A stretch of DNA of 9,207 nucleotides from an uncultured Bacteroidia bacterium (GCA_902767465.1 CACXHM010000089.1:1-9207); one strand, 5' to 3'; counted from the stretch's first letter, positions 1 through 7,534 are shown. Numbers and translations: made by a program. Notes: a model not told the origin generated them from the sequence alone.

Positions 1-250
1 GCGCGTTCGCTCGCCACTACTTGCGCAATCATTCGTTTATTTTCTCTTCCTCAGGGTACTAAGATGTTTCAGTTCCCCTGGTTCGCCCCGACTATTGTCG
101 GTGACAGGTCTTCAACCTGCCGGGTTGCCCCATTCGGACATGCGCGGATCATTTCCTGTTTGCGGATCCCCGCGCCTTTTCGCAGCTTACCACGTCCTTC
201 TTCGTCTTTGGAAGCCTAGGCATCCTCCGTTCGCTCTTCTTCTCTTTCTC
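1..250 (-). rRNA. 23S ribosomal RNA, 5' part (cut by window edge)
   Basis: The reverse complement reads as the 5' end of bacterial 23S rRNA. It has the conserved GGATGCC block (219-225), then AAGGACGTGGTAAGCTGCGA, CCGAATGGGG, GGGGCGAACC, GGAACTGAAACATCTTAGTA and AGTAGTGGCGAGCGAACG. The last blocks are in the form usual for Bacteroidota. Aligning GGATGCC to its place in E. coli 23S (nt 26-32) puts the mature 5' end near position 250, give or take a few bases. The gene runs off the left edge, so only about 250 nt are visible. No 16S rRNA, tRNA-Ile or tRNA-Ala lies upstream; instead there is a promoter at 409-439 and then a divergent protein gene. Confidence 0.95.
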
Positions 251-403
251 GTGAATCTATTCTTGAAATTGCAGTCTACCTAGCAACTCGAAAAAACTCG
301 AATTTCTATTTCTCAGACTATCTTTTTCTCTAGTTTTCTTTACCTCTTTGTGTCTCTCAATATTGTCAATGAACTTGCCGTTTGGAGGTCTTTTTCCGAA
401 ACG
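251..403 (-). other. Leader of the 23S rRNA transcript
   Basis: This is the stretch between the predicted start of transcription (about 403) and the mature 23S 5' end. It is A/G-rich on the transcribed strand and carries a boxA-like element. It has no room for a 16S rRNA or tRNA gene. It resembles the last part of a Bacteroidota 16S-23S spacer attached directly to a promoter. Sequence next to the 23S 5' end would normally pair with the 23S 3' flank as an RNase III stalk, but that partner lies outside the window. Confidence 0.6.
364..375 (-). promoter_or_regulatory. boxA-like rRNA antitermination element
   Basis: The minus strand reads AGTTCATTGACA, which agrees with the E. coli rrn boxA (TGCTCTTTAACA) at 8 of 12 positions. 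Similar TTCnTTGACA motifs are usual in Bacteroidota rRNA leaders and spacers. It lies about 30 nt after the predicted transcription start and over 100 nt before 23S, a fitting place for assembly of the Nus antitermination complex. Confidence 0.5.
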
Positions 404-404
404 G
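378..404 (-). other. 5'-terminal hairpin of the rRNA leader
   Basis: CCGTTT (378-383) and AAACGG (399-404) form a 6-bp inverted repeat with a 15-nt loop. The predicted transcription start falls at its outer edge, so the 23S precursor would begin with this stem. A role in protecting the 5' end is inference only. Confidence 0.35.
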
Positions 405-408
405 GCTG

Positions 409-439
409 CAAAGATACGCACTTTTTTGAAACCTGCAAA
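409..439 (-). promoter_or_regulatory. Consensus Bacteroidota promoter for the 23S rRNA
   Basis: On the minus strand TTTG (439-436) is followed by exactly 19 nt and then TATCTTTG (416-409). This fits the Bacteroidota primary sigma consensus TTTG-N19 to 21-TAnnTTTG perfectly. Transcription should start a few bases downstream, around 401-405, and run leftward into the 23S gene. Confidence 0.85.
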
Positions 440-441
440 TT

Positions 442-449
442 TATTTTTG
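442..449 (+). promoter_or_regulatory. Candidate -7 element for the OPT transporter gene
   Basis: TATTTTTG fits TAnnTTTG on the plus strand and would place the start of transcription near 453-455, about 40 nt before the transporter ATG. No TTTG is found at the proper 19 to 21 nt upstream; the nearest, at 425-428, is only 13 nt away. The region is very T-rich, so a chance match is possible. It sits directly beside the -33 element of the opposing rRNA promoter. Confidence 0.35.
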
Positions 450-466
450 ATTTTTTTTGAATTTTT

Positions 467-499
467 ATGAAAAGAACACTATTTTCGCACTCATTATGA
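467..499 (+). CDS. Possible 10-codon leader ORF before the transporter
   Basis: ATG at 467 opens a short frame reading MKRTLFSHSL and ends with TGA at 497-499. The stop overlaps the transporter ATG (496-498) in an ATGA arrangement, the classic geometry for translational coupling. It is in a different frame from the transporter and follows the candidate -7 element by about 17 nt. No Shine-Dalgarno sequence is visible, which is normal in this phylum. A 10-codon frame can easily occur by chance, so this is only a candidate. Confidence 0.22.
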   Translation: MKRTLFSHSL

Positions 500-2409
500 G
501 CAAAAGAATCAAACAAGGAGCGCCTCAGGTCACCGCATACTCGGTATCCCTGGGCCTGGTCATGACAGTTCTCTTTTCTGCCGCAGCGGCATATCTCGGC
601 CTCAAGGTAGGTCAGGTTTTCGAAGCCGCAATTCCTATCGCAATTCTGGCAGTAGGCATCTCAGGAGCACTCGGACGAAAGGATTCCCTTGGAGAAAACG
701 TCATAATCCAGAGCATCGGAGCCTGCAGCGGAGTCATAGTCGCCGGGGCCATATTCACCTTGCCTGCCATATATATATTAGGGTTGGACGTCAATTTTAC
801 CCACATGTTCCTGAGCAGCCTGCTGGGAGGTGTCCTGGGCATACTTTTCCTCATTCCCTTCCGCAAATACTTTGTGAAAGAGATGGACGGAAAGTATCCT
901 TTCCCCGAGGCAACTGCCACGACGCAGGTGCTGGTAAACGGGGAAGGTGGCGGAAAGGGCGCAAAAACGCTTGCGATAGCCGGTCTGATAGGCGGTCTTT
1001 ATGATTTTGCCATAGCAACCTTCGGTGCCTGGGCGGAGACCATCTCCACCGCTTTCGTGCACATGGGGCACGTGGTTGCCGACAAAGCAAAGGTTGTGCT
1101 GAAACTCAACACGGGGGCGGCGGTGCTCGGCCTTGGCTATATCATAGGTTTCAAATACAGCCTTATCATCTGTCTCGGCAGCCTTCTCGTGTGGCTGATA
1201 ATCATTCCAGGATTCAACCTGTTCTTCGGGGACACCGTGCTCGATTTCATGGGCAGCGGGCTTGCACAGACCGTCGGACAGATGAGTGCAGATGAAATCT
1301 TCCGCACGTACGCGCGACATATAGGTATAGGAGGCATCGCCACTGCGGGCATAATAGGCATCATCAAGAATGCAGGAGTCATAAAGAGTGCTGTCGGACT
1401 CGCCAGCAAGGAGTTCTCCAGAAAAGGAGGAAGTTCCGAAGAGGTGGAGGAGACCGACAGGGACATCAAGATGAAGACCGTAGTGACTGGAATAGTCGTT
1501 GCGCTGCTCGCCGTGTTTGCATTTTTTGCTTTCGGAGGAGTGGTAGATACAGTGTGGCAGGCGCTGGTCGGGCTGCTGATCGTTGCGGTGATTTCCTTCC
1601 TGTTTACCACAGTGGCAGCAAACGCCATAGCAATCGTGGGCAGCAACCCCGTGAGCGGGATGACCATCATGACCCTGATTATCACAGCACTCGTGCTGGT
1701 AGCGGTGGGCCTGAAAGGCAATGCAGGCATGGTTGCTGCAATGGTCATCGGAGGTGTGGTCTGCACGGCTCTCAGCATGGCAGGCGGATTCATCACCGAC
1801 CTCAAAATAGGATACAACCTCGGCACGACCCCTGCAAAACAGGAGAGTTGGAAATTCCTCGGGACCCTTGTGGCAGCAGCAACAGTAGGAGGAGTTATGC
1901 TGGTGCTCAACAAGACTTACGGATTCGTAGGAGAGGGAGCGCTCGTGGCACCCCAGGCAAATGCCATGGCCGCGGTGATTCAGCCCATGATGAACGGTGG
2001 AAGCGCCCCGTGGCTGCTCTACGGCATAGGTGCCGCAATTGCGGTTTTGCTTACCGTATGCAAAGTACCCGCCCTTGCATTCTGCCTTGGAATGTTCATC
2101 CCCATCGACCTCAACCTCCCGCTTCTGGTAGGAGGAGCCATCAGCTGGTATGTCGGCACCCGTTCCTCCGACAAGGCACTGAACGACGCCCGTCAGGAAA
2201 AGGGAACCCTGATTGCAAGCGGCTTTATTGCCGGCGGGGCACTGATGGGTGTGGTTTCCGCTATTCTCAAGTTTGCCGGAGTCGACTGGTTTATGAACAC
2301 CTGGAATGACGCCGCCGGTCATCTGGCATCGGGCGCGGAAGCCATCGCTGTCGTACCGTTTATCCTCCTGATCATATACATGACCGTCGCTTCGCTGCGA
2401 AAAGACTAG
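496..2409 (+). CDS. OPT-family oligopeptide transporter
   Basis: This is an inner-membrane transporter of the oligopeptide transporter (OPT) superfamily, bacterial COG1297 type, whose members import peptides or metal-chelate compounds; the substrate here is not known. From ATG 496 it has 637 residues, the usual size for the family. It is almost wholly hydrophobic, with roughly 14 to 16 membrane segments. Family landmarks are the YLGLKVGQVFEAAIP segment (33-47), NVIIQSIGA (68-76), the PFPEATATTQVLV motif (135-147), NAIAIVGSNPVSGMT (376-390) with FITDLKIGYNLG (432-443) soon after, and PQANAMAAVIQPMM (486-499). A charged cytosolic-looking loop (304-327, SKEFSRK to DRDIKMK) splits the protein. 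An in-frame TTG at 457 would add 13 polar residues unlike the family, so ATG 496 is preferred. The gene diverges from the 23S rRNA and converges on pepT with a 7-bp gap; no terminator was seen between them. Confidence 0.9.
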   Translation: MSKRIKQGAPQVTAYSVSLGLVMTVLFSAAAAYLGLKVGQVFEAAIPIAILAVGISGALGRKDSLGENVIIQSIGACSGVIVAGAIFTLPAIYILGLDVNFTHMFLSSLLGGVLGILFLIPFRKYFVKEMDGKYPFPEATATTQVLVNGEGGGKGAKTLAIAGLIGGLYDFAIATFGAWAETISTAFVHMGHVVADKAKVVLKLNTGAAVLGLGYIIGFKYSLIICLGSLLVWLIIIPGFNLFFGDTVLDFMGSGLAQTVGQMSADEIFRTYARHIGIGGIATAGIIGIIKNAGVIKSAVGLASKEFSRKGGSSEEVEETDRDIKMKTVVTGIVVALLAVFAFFAFGGVVDTVWQALVGLLIVAVISFLFTTVAANAIAIVGSNPVSGMTIMTLIITALVLVAVGLKGNAGMVAAMVIGGVVCTALSMAGGFITDLKIGYNLGTTPAKQESWKFLGTLVAAATVGGVMLVLNKTYGFVGEGALVAPQANAMAAVIQPMMNGGSAPWLLYGIGAAIAVLLTVCKVPALAFCLGMFIPIDLNLPLLVGGAISWYVGTRSSDKALNDARQEKGTLIASGFIAGGALMGVVSAILKFAGVDWFMNTWNDAAGHLASGAEAIAVVPFILLIIYMTVASLRKD

Positions 2410-2416
2410 TCCGGAG

Positions 2417-3640
2417 TTATGCCCCGGCAAATTCCGACAGGATATTCAGGATAACCTGTGACGCTTTCTGCATGCTTTCGAGCGAAACCCACTCCATTTT
2501 GCCATGGAAGTTAAGTCCTCCGGCAAAAATATTGGGACAAGGAAGACCGCGGAAAGAAAGGTTGGCACCGTCGGTGCCGCCGCGGATCGGCTGCACGCGC
2601 GGTTCTATCCCCGCATCTGCGATAGCCTTCCGGGCAATTTCGACAATGCGATAGTGGGGCTCAACCTGTTCGCGCATATTATAGTACTGGTCTTTAAGTG
2701 CCAACGTGGCAGTGCCCTCTCCATAGCGGGCATTGATAAAATCGGCACACTGTTTCATAAGCGCTTTTTTCTTCTCGAAGAGTTCACGTGAGTGATCGCG
2801 GATAATATAAGCGAAATCCGCTTCCTCGACGCTTCCCTTGAAGGAAATCAGATGGAAGAACCCCTCATACCCTTCGGTATGCTCGGGACGCTGGGCTGCA
2901 GGAAGCAGGGCATTGAACTCCTGACCTATGATAATGGCATTGCGCATCTTGCCCTTTGCCGTGCCAGGATGCACGTTGCTTCCCTGGATATGGATTTTTG
3001 CGGAGGCAGCATTGAAGTTCTCGAATTCCAGCTCGCCGGCCTCGCCGCCATCCATGGTATAGGCATACTTTGCATCGAACTTTGCCACATCGAATTTCAC
3101 CACACCGCGTCCTATTTCCTCATCCGGAGTAAAACCTATACGGACGGGGCCGTGCTTGAATTCGGGATGGGCCATGATATACTGTACGGCATCCATGATT
3201 TCTGCAACACCGGCCTTGTCATCGGCGCCCAGAAGGGTAGTTCCATCCGTGGTTATGACGGTCTCTCCCACATGGCACAGCAATTCAGGGAATTCCGATG
3301 TCTTCAAAGATAATCCGGGGACTCCTTTGAGGGGGATGTCCGAACCATCGTAATCCTTAATTATCTGAGGCTTGACATTTTCACCCGAAGCATCGGGAGC
3401 TGTATCTACATGAGCGATGAATCCCACCGCCGGCACATCTCCGGCAACATTCGAGGGAATTCGGCCCATCACATATCCATATTCGTCGAGGGTGGCCTCG
3501 ACGCCAAGTTCATTCAGTTCCCTGCACAGGAGTTTCAGCAGATTCAACTGCTTTGGAGTCGAGGGCTGGCTCTCCGAGTTCTCGTTGCTCTGAGTGTCGA
3601 TCGCCACGTACCTCAGGAATCTTTCCAGAATCGTTTCCAT
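2417..3640 (-). CDS. pepT: Peptidase T (tripeptide aminopeptidase)
   Basis: This is a cytoplasmic di-zinc M20B peptidase that removes the N-terminal residue of tripeptides. From ATG 3640 it has 407 residues, the normal PepT length, and opens METILERFLRYVAIDTQS as in other PepT proteins. The metal-site residues are all present: H77 and D79 (IAHVDT), bridging D140 (LLGADDKAG), E174 as catalytic base with E175 (PDEEIGRG), D197 (YTMDGGE) and H379 (GLNFHGKMEW). The substrate-binding NVHPGTAKGK (222-231) and RGGTDGA (353-359) are also intact. In-frame ATGs at 3646, 3667 and 3763 exist, but they only add residues encoded inside the preceding gene. The start lies 131 bp inside the 3' end of the OstA-like gene, so translation is probably coupled to it. 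The neighbouring convergent OPT transporter suggests a joint role in peptide use. Confidence 0.95.
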   Translation of the reverse strand: METILERFLRYVAIDTQSNENSESQPSTPKQLNLLKLLCRELNELGVEATLDEYGYVMGRIPSNVAGDVPAVGFIAHVDTAPDASGENVKPQIIKDYDGSDIPLKGVPGLSLKTSEFPELLCHVGETVITTDGTTLLGADDKAGVAEIMDAVQYIMAHPEFKHGPVRIGFTPDEEIGRGVVKFDVAKFDAKYAYTMDGGEAGELEFENFNAASAKIHIQGSNVHPGTAKGKMRNAIIIGQEFNALLPAAQRPEHTEGYEGFFHLISFKGSVEEADFAYIIRDHSRELFEKKKALMKQCADFINARYGEGTATLALKDQYYNMREQVEPHYRIVEIARKAIADAGIEPRVQPIRGGTDGANLSFRGLPCPNIFAGGLNFHGKMEWVSLESMQKASQVILNILSEFAGA

Positions 3641-6188
3641 TATCATTATCACTGGTTGGTTGCTCATTTTTACCCCGTCGGGCAGCTCTCCTTTCGGCGC
3701 GTTCCTTCCTGCGGGCATAACGTTCAACATAGCGCTGAAGTTTGGCTGCATCTTCTTCCGCAAGCTTCATCTGCTTTTCAGCAGCCCTTGCCTCGCGGGC
3801 CTCTTTCTTTGCCTGTCTGGCGGCTTCCTTTTTTGCAAGTTTCACCGCATCCAACGAATCTGCAGCCGCCCAACGGGCTTCCCTGGCGGCCACGCGTGCC
3901 TGATATGCCTGCTCACGCAGTTCTTTTTTCGTAGGGACATGAGGAGGTATGGTATCCCGCACGGCAAGAGTGTCGGCACTGACTGAAAGCGAATCAGTTT
4001 TAACCGATAGCGAGTCGGAAATGTCTCTGACTGTAGATAAGGAATCGACGGCAATAACCGATGATGTATCGGGAAGGGCAAGAGTGCTGTCGACATCGGC
4101 TTTTTCGGCTTTGCGGTGTTTCGGGCGGTTTTTTGCGGCCTCAAGCGCTGCGTACACATCTTTCATGTACCCGGGGAAATATATTTCCGTCTGACGGAAT
4201 GCCGTTTTGGGATGAGCCTCGTATTCCCTGCGCTGAGATGCCCGTACAGAAAGGGTTGTTATATCTTCCTTGCCCTTGGGCTGCAGTTCAGGTTGCCAGT
4301 TGAAGCCTTTCATCCTACGTTCATCTTCACGAAGCTGAGGAAGAGGATAGGCGTCGTTCTTCGGGGATTCAAAATAGTGGACGGTGCGCAGTTCTCCGTC
4401 CTGGAACCATGCGGAAAGCATTTTGCAGTCCACCTTGTTTACCGTGGCAATTTCGTCCTTTTCTTTCAGGAAGAAAATGGCATTCGCTCCCCCCATGGCA
4501 TCGAAACGGCGTAATGCAGCGGTAGAATCGAAATAGGCCATAACTTCGGTGGAGCGGATCTGATCGAACAGGACTGGTGTCTCCTGCGTGATTATGAATG
4601 CATTGCCCATAAGGCTGGCCCGGTCGATACCGTTCGACTTCACGAGCACCGACAGACTATCGGCCGTGTACTGGCGATTGCCGTCGTTCCAGACTTTTGG
4701 TTCTATATAGAAACGGGCGATGCTGTCGAGTTCGGTAAAACGAAGAGAATCGCACAGGACCTGAATATCCTGGCGGAATATTTTAACGTTGCCTACACCC
4801 ATCGCAAAACCGATACGGGTAGTATCGGGAGGCGGAAGGTTCGCAAGGGAATCCGCCACATGAATGGAATCGGCTCGTGCCCTGGCAAGTGAATCCAACT
4901 GAGGGGAACTGCCGGTCTGATCGGAAACGACAGACAGCGTGTCGGATACTGCGGCAAGGGTGTCCGGAGTGACGGCAGGAGGCTCTGCATCAACAGCTTC
5001 CTTTTTGCCGCGCGCAGGACCTTTCCCCTTCATCGGAGTCTTTCCACCACCTTTTGCCGCCAGCAGCGGGTTACTCTCAGCATTGGCCTCAGCAGCTTGT
5101 TTGGCCGCTTCCTCGGCGGCCTTCATGGCTTTCCGGCGATACTCCGTCACCGGATCGCTATGAATTTCTTCTATCCTGGAGGCGGAAGCACTTAGCTCTC
5201 CTTCCGGGATATCACATTTACGAACCGTGTAATACACCAGCCTGTCGGCCCCGATGTAGATTGTGTCAACCTTCTCCTTTTCCTCAGTCCTCAGGGCCAC
5301 AGCAGCATTGTCGTTCAGGGTGACCTGTTTCAGTGAATCCTCATAAAAAATCCTGTTCGCCACCGCAAACACGTTGCGGGTGGTATCCTGCACCTGGGCC
5401 CGCCCGAGCATCAGGACATTGTTCGGCACCCGATAGAAATACAGCGAATCGGACCACCCTTCCTGCTCTGCAGACATCGCATGCACCATCCCGTTGAAAA
5501 AGAAGGTCTCTTCCAGACGCTTGTACCAGCCCCTGTCGGCGGAAAGCATATTGTCATCCTTCCAGAAATCTATTTTCTCAGGAAAAACGACCCGGGACGG
5601 CCCCGATTCATACTCTATCTTTGCCGTTCGGATAAAAATGGAATCGGTGAACATGTTCACGTTCTGCCGGAACTCGAAATAGGATGCCTTCGCATCATAG
5701 GATCCTTCTGTGCTCTCTATCAACTGCCCGCTCCCATCCCGCATGGCTCCTCCACGAGTAAAAAAGGCGAGGGAATCCTTCGTATTGTAATCGAGGTTAT
5801 GGGTGCGGAGAGTGTTGTGGTCTTTATCCTCGAGCTGCACCAGCGTACCACGGAATTGCACAAGGTCGTCATCGATCCTGTAAATCATCTTGTCGCTGGT
5901 GAGGATCGTGCCGTCCTGCACCACCCGCACGTGCCCGTCGGCATTGATAATTCTGGAATCCACGTTCCACAGGGCCGTGTCGCAAATGAAGTAGGTATTA
6001 TTGTGAAAGAACGTTGCCTCTATCGTCTTGCGGTAATTGACCCCGTCTTTTTCGATGAGCTCGAGGGTTTTGGCTTTGATGAGGCGCACCAGACTGTCCC
6101 TCTGCCCGTTCCTGTCCTGGGCAGAGAGGCCCGCACACATCAAGATGGCGAGGCCTGAAAGGATTATTTTCTGAATTTTTCCTTCCAT
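3510..6188 (-). CDS. OstA/LptA-like periplasmic protein with long charged tail
   Basis: This 892-residue protein resembles the OstA-like (LptA/LptD-N beta-jellyroll) proteins of Bacteroidota, thought to help move lipopolysaccharide across the periplasm. Residues 1-23 form a signal peptide (hydrophobic IILSGLAILMCAGL, likely cut after LSA). Residues about 50-330 hold the first jellyroll region, with repeated strand patterns such as INADGHVRVVQDG, MIYRIDDDLVQFRG and LSADRGWYK. A linker rich in Ala/Lys and D(S/T)L units (350-455) separates a second OstA-like part (456-620). After that come a second D(S/T)L-rich stretch (700-747) and a highly charged predicted coiled coil (753-842). The start overlaps the isomerase gene by 25 bp. 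The last 42 residues are encoded inside pepT out of frame, so they may not be ancestral. The general family is fairly sure; direct lipopolysaccharide binding is inferred. Confidence 0.82.
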   Translation of the reverse strand: MEGKIQKIILSGLAILMCAGLSAQDRNGQRDSLVRLIKAKTLELIEKDGVNYRKTIEATFFHNNTYFICDTALWNVDSRIINADGHVRVVQDGTILTSDKMIYRIDDDLVQFRGTLVQLEDKDHNTLRTHNLDYNTKDSLAFFTRGGAMRDGSGQLIESTEGSYDAKASYFEFRQNVNMFTDSIFIRTAKIEYESGPSRVVFPEKIDFWKDDNMLSADRGWYKRLEETFFFNGMVHAMSAEQEGWSDSLYFYRVPNNVLMLGRAQVQDTTRNVFAVANRIFYEDSLKQVTLNDNAAVALRTEEKEKVDTIYIGADRLVYYTVRKCDIPEGELSASASRIEEIHSDPVTEYRRKAMKAAEEAAKQAAEANAESNPLLAAKGGGKTPMKGKGPARGKKEAVDAEPPAVTPDTLAAVSDTLSVVSDQTGSSPQLDSLARARADSIHVADSLANLPPPDTTRIGFAMGVGNVKIFRQDIQVLCDSLRFTELDSIARFYIEPKVWNDGNRQYTADSLSVLVKSNGIDRASLMGNAFIITQETPVLFDQIRSTEVMAYFDSTAALRRFDAMGGANAIFFLKEKDEIATVNKVDCKMLSAWFQDGELRTVHYFESPKNDAYPLPQLREDERRMKGFNWQPELQPKGKEDITTLSVRASQRREYEAHPKTAFRQTEIYFPGYMKDVYAALEAAKNRPKHRKAEKADVDSTLALPDTSSVIAVDSLSTVRDISDSLSVKTDSLSVSADTLAVRDTIPPHVPTKKELREQAYQARVAAREARWAAADSLDAVKLAKKEAARQAKKEAREARAAEKQMKLAEEDAAKLQRYVERYARRKERAERRAARRGKNEQPTSDNDNGNDSGKIPEVRGDRHSEQRELGEPALDSKAVESAETPVQGTE

Positions 6189-7534
6189 CCTTTACGCGAA
6201 AAGTCACAATCGCGGAACATGGGGTCTATAACGATATAGGTGTCTTTTATCTTCCCTTCGATGAAGGCATCCAATGCCTCCTGCTCTTTCAGCATTTTCA
6301 CCCCTCCCAAAAGTTCGGTATAATCGTTTTCAAATACGGCGGTATGGGCCGGAACTATCTTGTCAAGCCGGATAATCTTGTACACCAGGTTGCCGTCCCG
6401 GCCTTCATTGTCCCGGGAAACTATTGGCGAGGATATCTGCCCCGGCTCCAGATCTTTTACCGCTGCATAATCTTCCGGTTTTATCTGGTCTATCTCAAAA
6501 TAAGCGCTGCCGGTGAGAGGATCGGCCATCTGCCCTCCGTTGGTGCGGGAAGCCGGATCTTCGGAACGGTAGAAAGCAACCACCTCGAAAGTATTCTTCT
6601 TCTCTTCTATCAGAGTCTTGAGAGAATCCAGCACCTTGAAGGCCTTCTCTCGGTCGTCGTCGGTGTACTTGGGCTTGAGAAGGATATGGCGGGCATTGAA
6701 CATGTCACCTTTCTTTTCAATCACCTGAATAATATGGAAACCGTCAGGAGTTTCCACTATCTGCGAAATCGCGCCGGGTTTGAGCGACATTGCGGCATCG
6801 GAGAACGCCGGCCAGAAAATGTCGCGGGAAGCCATTCCCAGTTCTCCGCCCTTGCGGGAACTGCCGGGGTCCTCGGAATAGAGGCGCGCCAGCGTGGTAA
6901 ACTTTTCCCCTGCCATAATACGCTCGCGCAATTCCAGCAGACGCTGCTTGCAGACCATCTTGGCGGCATCACGGTCGGGATACACGCAAATCTGGCTCAT
7001 CTTATATTTGTCAGGGATCACCGGGAGCTGGTCTCTGTCAACCGTATCGAGATACACTTTCACATCGTAGGGAGTAAGTTCCGGGATGCTTTCGGCAATT
7101 TGGTTCTGCTCCTGTTGGATAAGGCTGAGGTCTTGAAGCTGTTCTTTCCATTCCTTCCGGAGCTGGTAGGTGCTTTTGCCAAATGACGCTTCCACCTGTT
7201 CATCACCGCCGAGGGCGGTACGCACCCTCGCCATACGGTCGTTCAGATTGGCTTCGACCATGTCGTTGTTTACAGTAAGAGAGTCAAGCCTGGCCTGCAT
7301 CAGGAAGAGTTTGCTTTGCATCATCTCTTCCAGAAGATGGCAGCGCGTGGTTCTGTCGGAAGCCTGCCCCTGGGCACGCATCATCTGGATTTCCCCCTCC
7401 AGATCGGAAATGGTGATAAGCTCTCCCCCGACTACCGCAATGCTTTTGTCGATGGTCTTATATCTCTGCGCAGCTGCGGAACAACAAATGGCCGCAGCGG
7501 CAATCGATATTGCAATTTTAATTATTCTGTTCAT
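6164..7534 (-). CDS. SurA-like peptidylprolyl isomerase, two parvulin domains
   Basis: This is a periplasmic chaperone and putative prolyl isomerase of the SurA/PpiC type, which helps fold outer-membrane proteins. It has 456 residues. Residues 1-22 form a signal peptide (IAISIAAAAICCSAAA, cut before Q23). Residues about 26-155 are a SurA-type N-terminal chaperone region (SIAVVGGELITISDLEGEI). Parvulin domain 1 spans about 175-275 (KYKMSQICVYP, then KGGELGMASR and DGFHIIQV). Domain 2 spans about 278-390 (FNARHILLKPK, then TNGGQM and NLVYKIIRL). Each domain lacks one of the two histidines usual in parvulins: domain 1 has the last but not the first, domain 2 the first but not the last. Catalysis may therefore be weak. 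The gene overlaps the lipoprotein gene by 17 bp and the OstA-like gene by 25 bp, as expected for one envelope-biogenesis operon. I give no symbol because Bacteroidota paralogues are not clear surA orthologues. Confidence 0.9.
   Translation of the reverse strand: MNRIIKIAISIAAAAICCSAAAQRYKTIDKSIAVVGGELITISDLEGEIQMMRAQGQASDRTTRCHLLEEMMQSKLFLMQARLDSLTVNNDMVEANLNDRMARVRTALGGDEQVEASFGKSTYQLRKEWKEQLQDLSLIQQEQNQIAESIPELTPYDVKVYLDTVDRDQLPVIPDKYKMSQICVYPDRDAAKMVCKQRLLELRERIMAGEKFTTLARLYSEDPGSSRKGGELGMASRDIFWPAFSDAAMSLKPGAISQIVETPDGFHIIQVIEKKGDMFNARHILLKPKYTDDDREKAFKVLDSLKTLIEEKKNTFEVVAFYRSEDPASRTNGGQMADPLTGSAYFEIDQIKPEDYAAVKDLEPGQISSPIVSRDNEGRDGNLVYKIIRLDKIVPAHTAVFENDYTELLGGVKMLKEQEALDAFIEGKIKDTYIVIDPMFRDCDFSRKGWKEKFRK

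Noticed and set aside
95..283. Plus-strand 62-codon open frame
   Set aside because: It lies antisense to the conserved 23S rRNA 5' end and is an artefact of it.
285..302. Direct repeat AACTCGAA twice (285-292, 295-302) in the rRNA leader
   Set aside because: Two 8-bp copies in an A/T-rich leader are too little to suggest a function.
457..495. TTG start for the transporter at 457
   Set aside because: It would add 13 polar residues that do not look like an OPT N-terminus and would begin almost at the predicted start of transcription.
778..2430. 550-codon open frame antisense to the transporter
   Set aside because: It mirrors the third frame of a GC-biased gene, has an odd Cys/His-rich make-up with no recognisable motif, and the plus-strand OPT gene is beyond doubt.
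2410..2430. Possible bidirectional terminator between transporter and pepT
   Set aside because: Only a 4-bp CCGG/CCGG pairing with no T run is visible, too weak to call.
3641..3763. N-terminal extension of PepT by up to 41 residues
   Set aside because: The family length and the typical start METILERF fit ATG 3640; the extension lies wholly inside the OstA-like coding region and matches nothing known in PepT.
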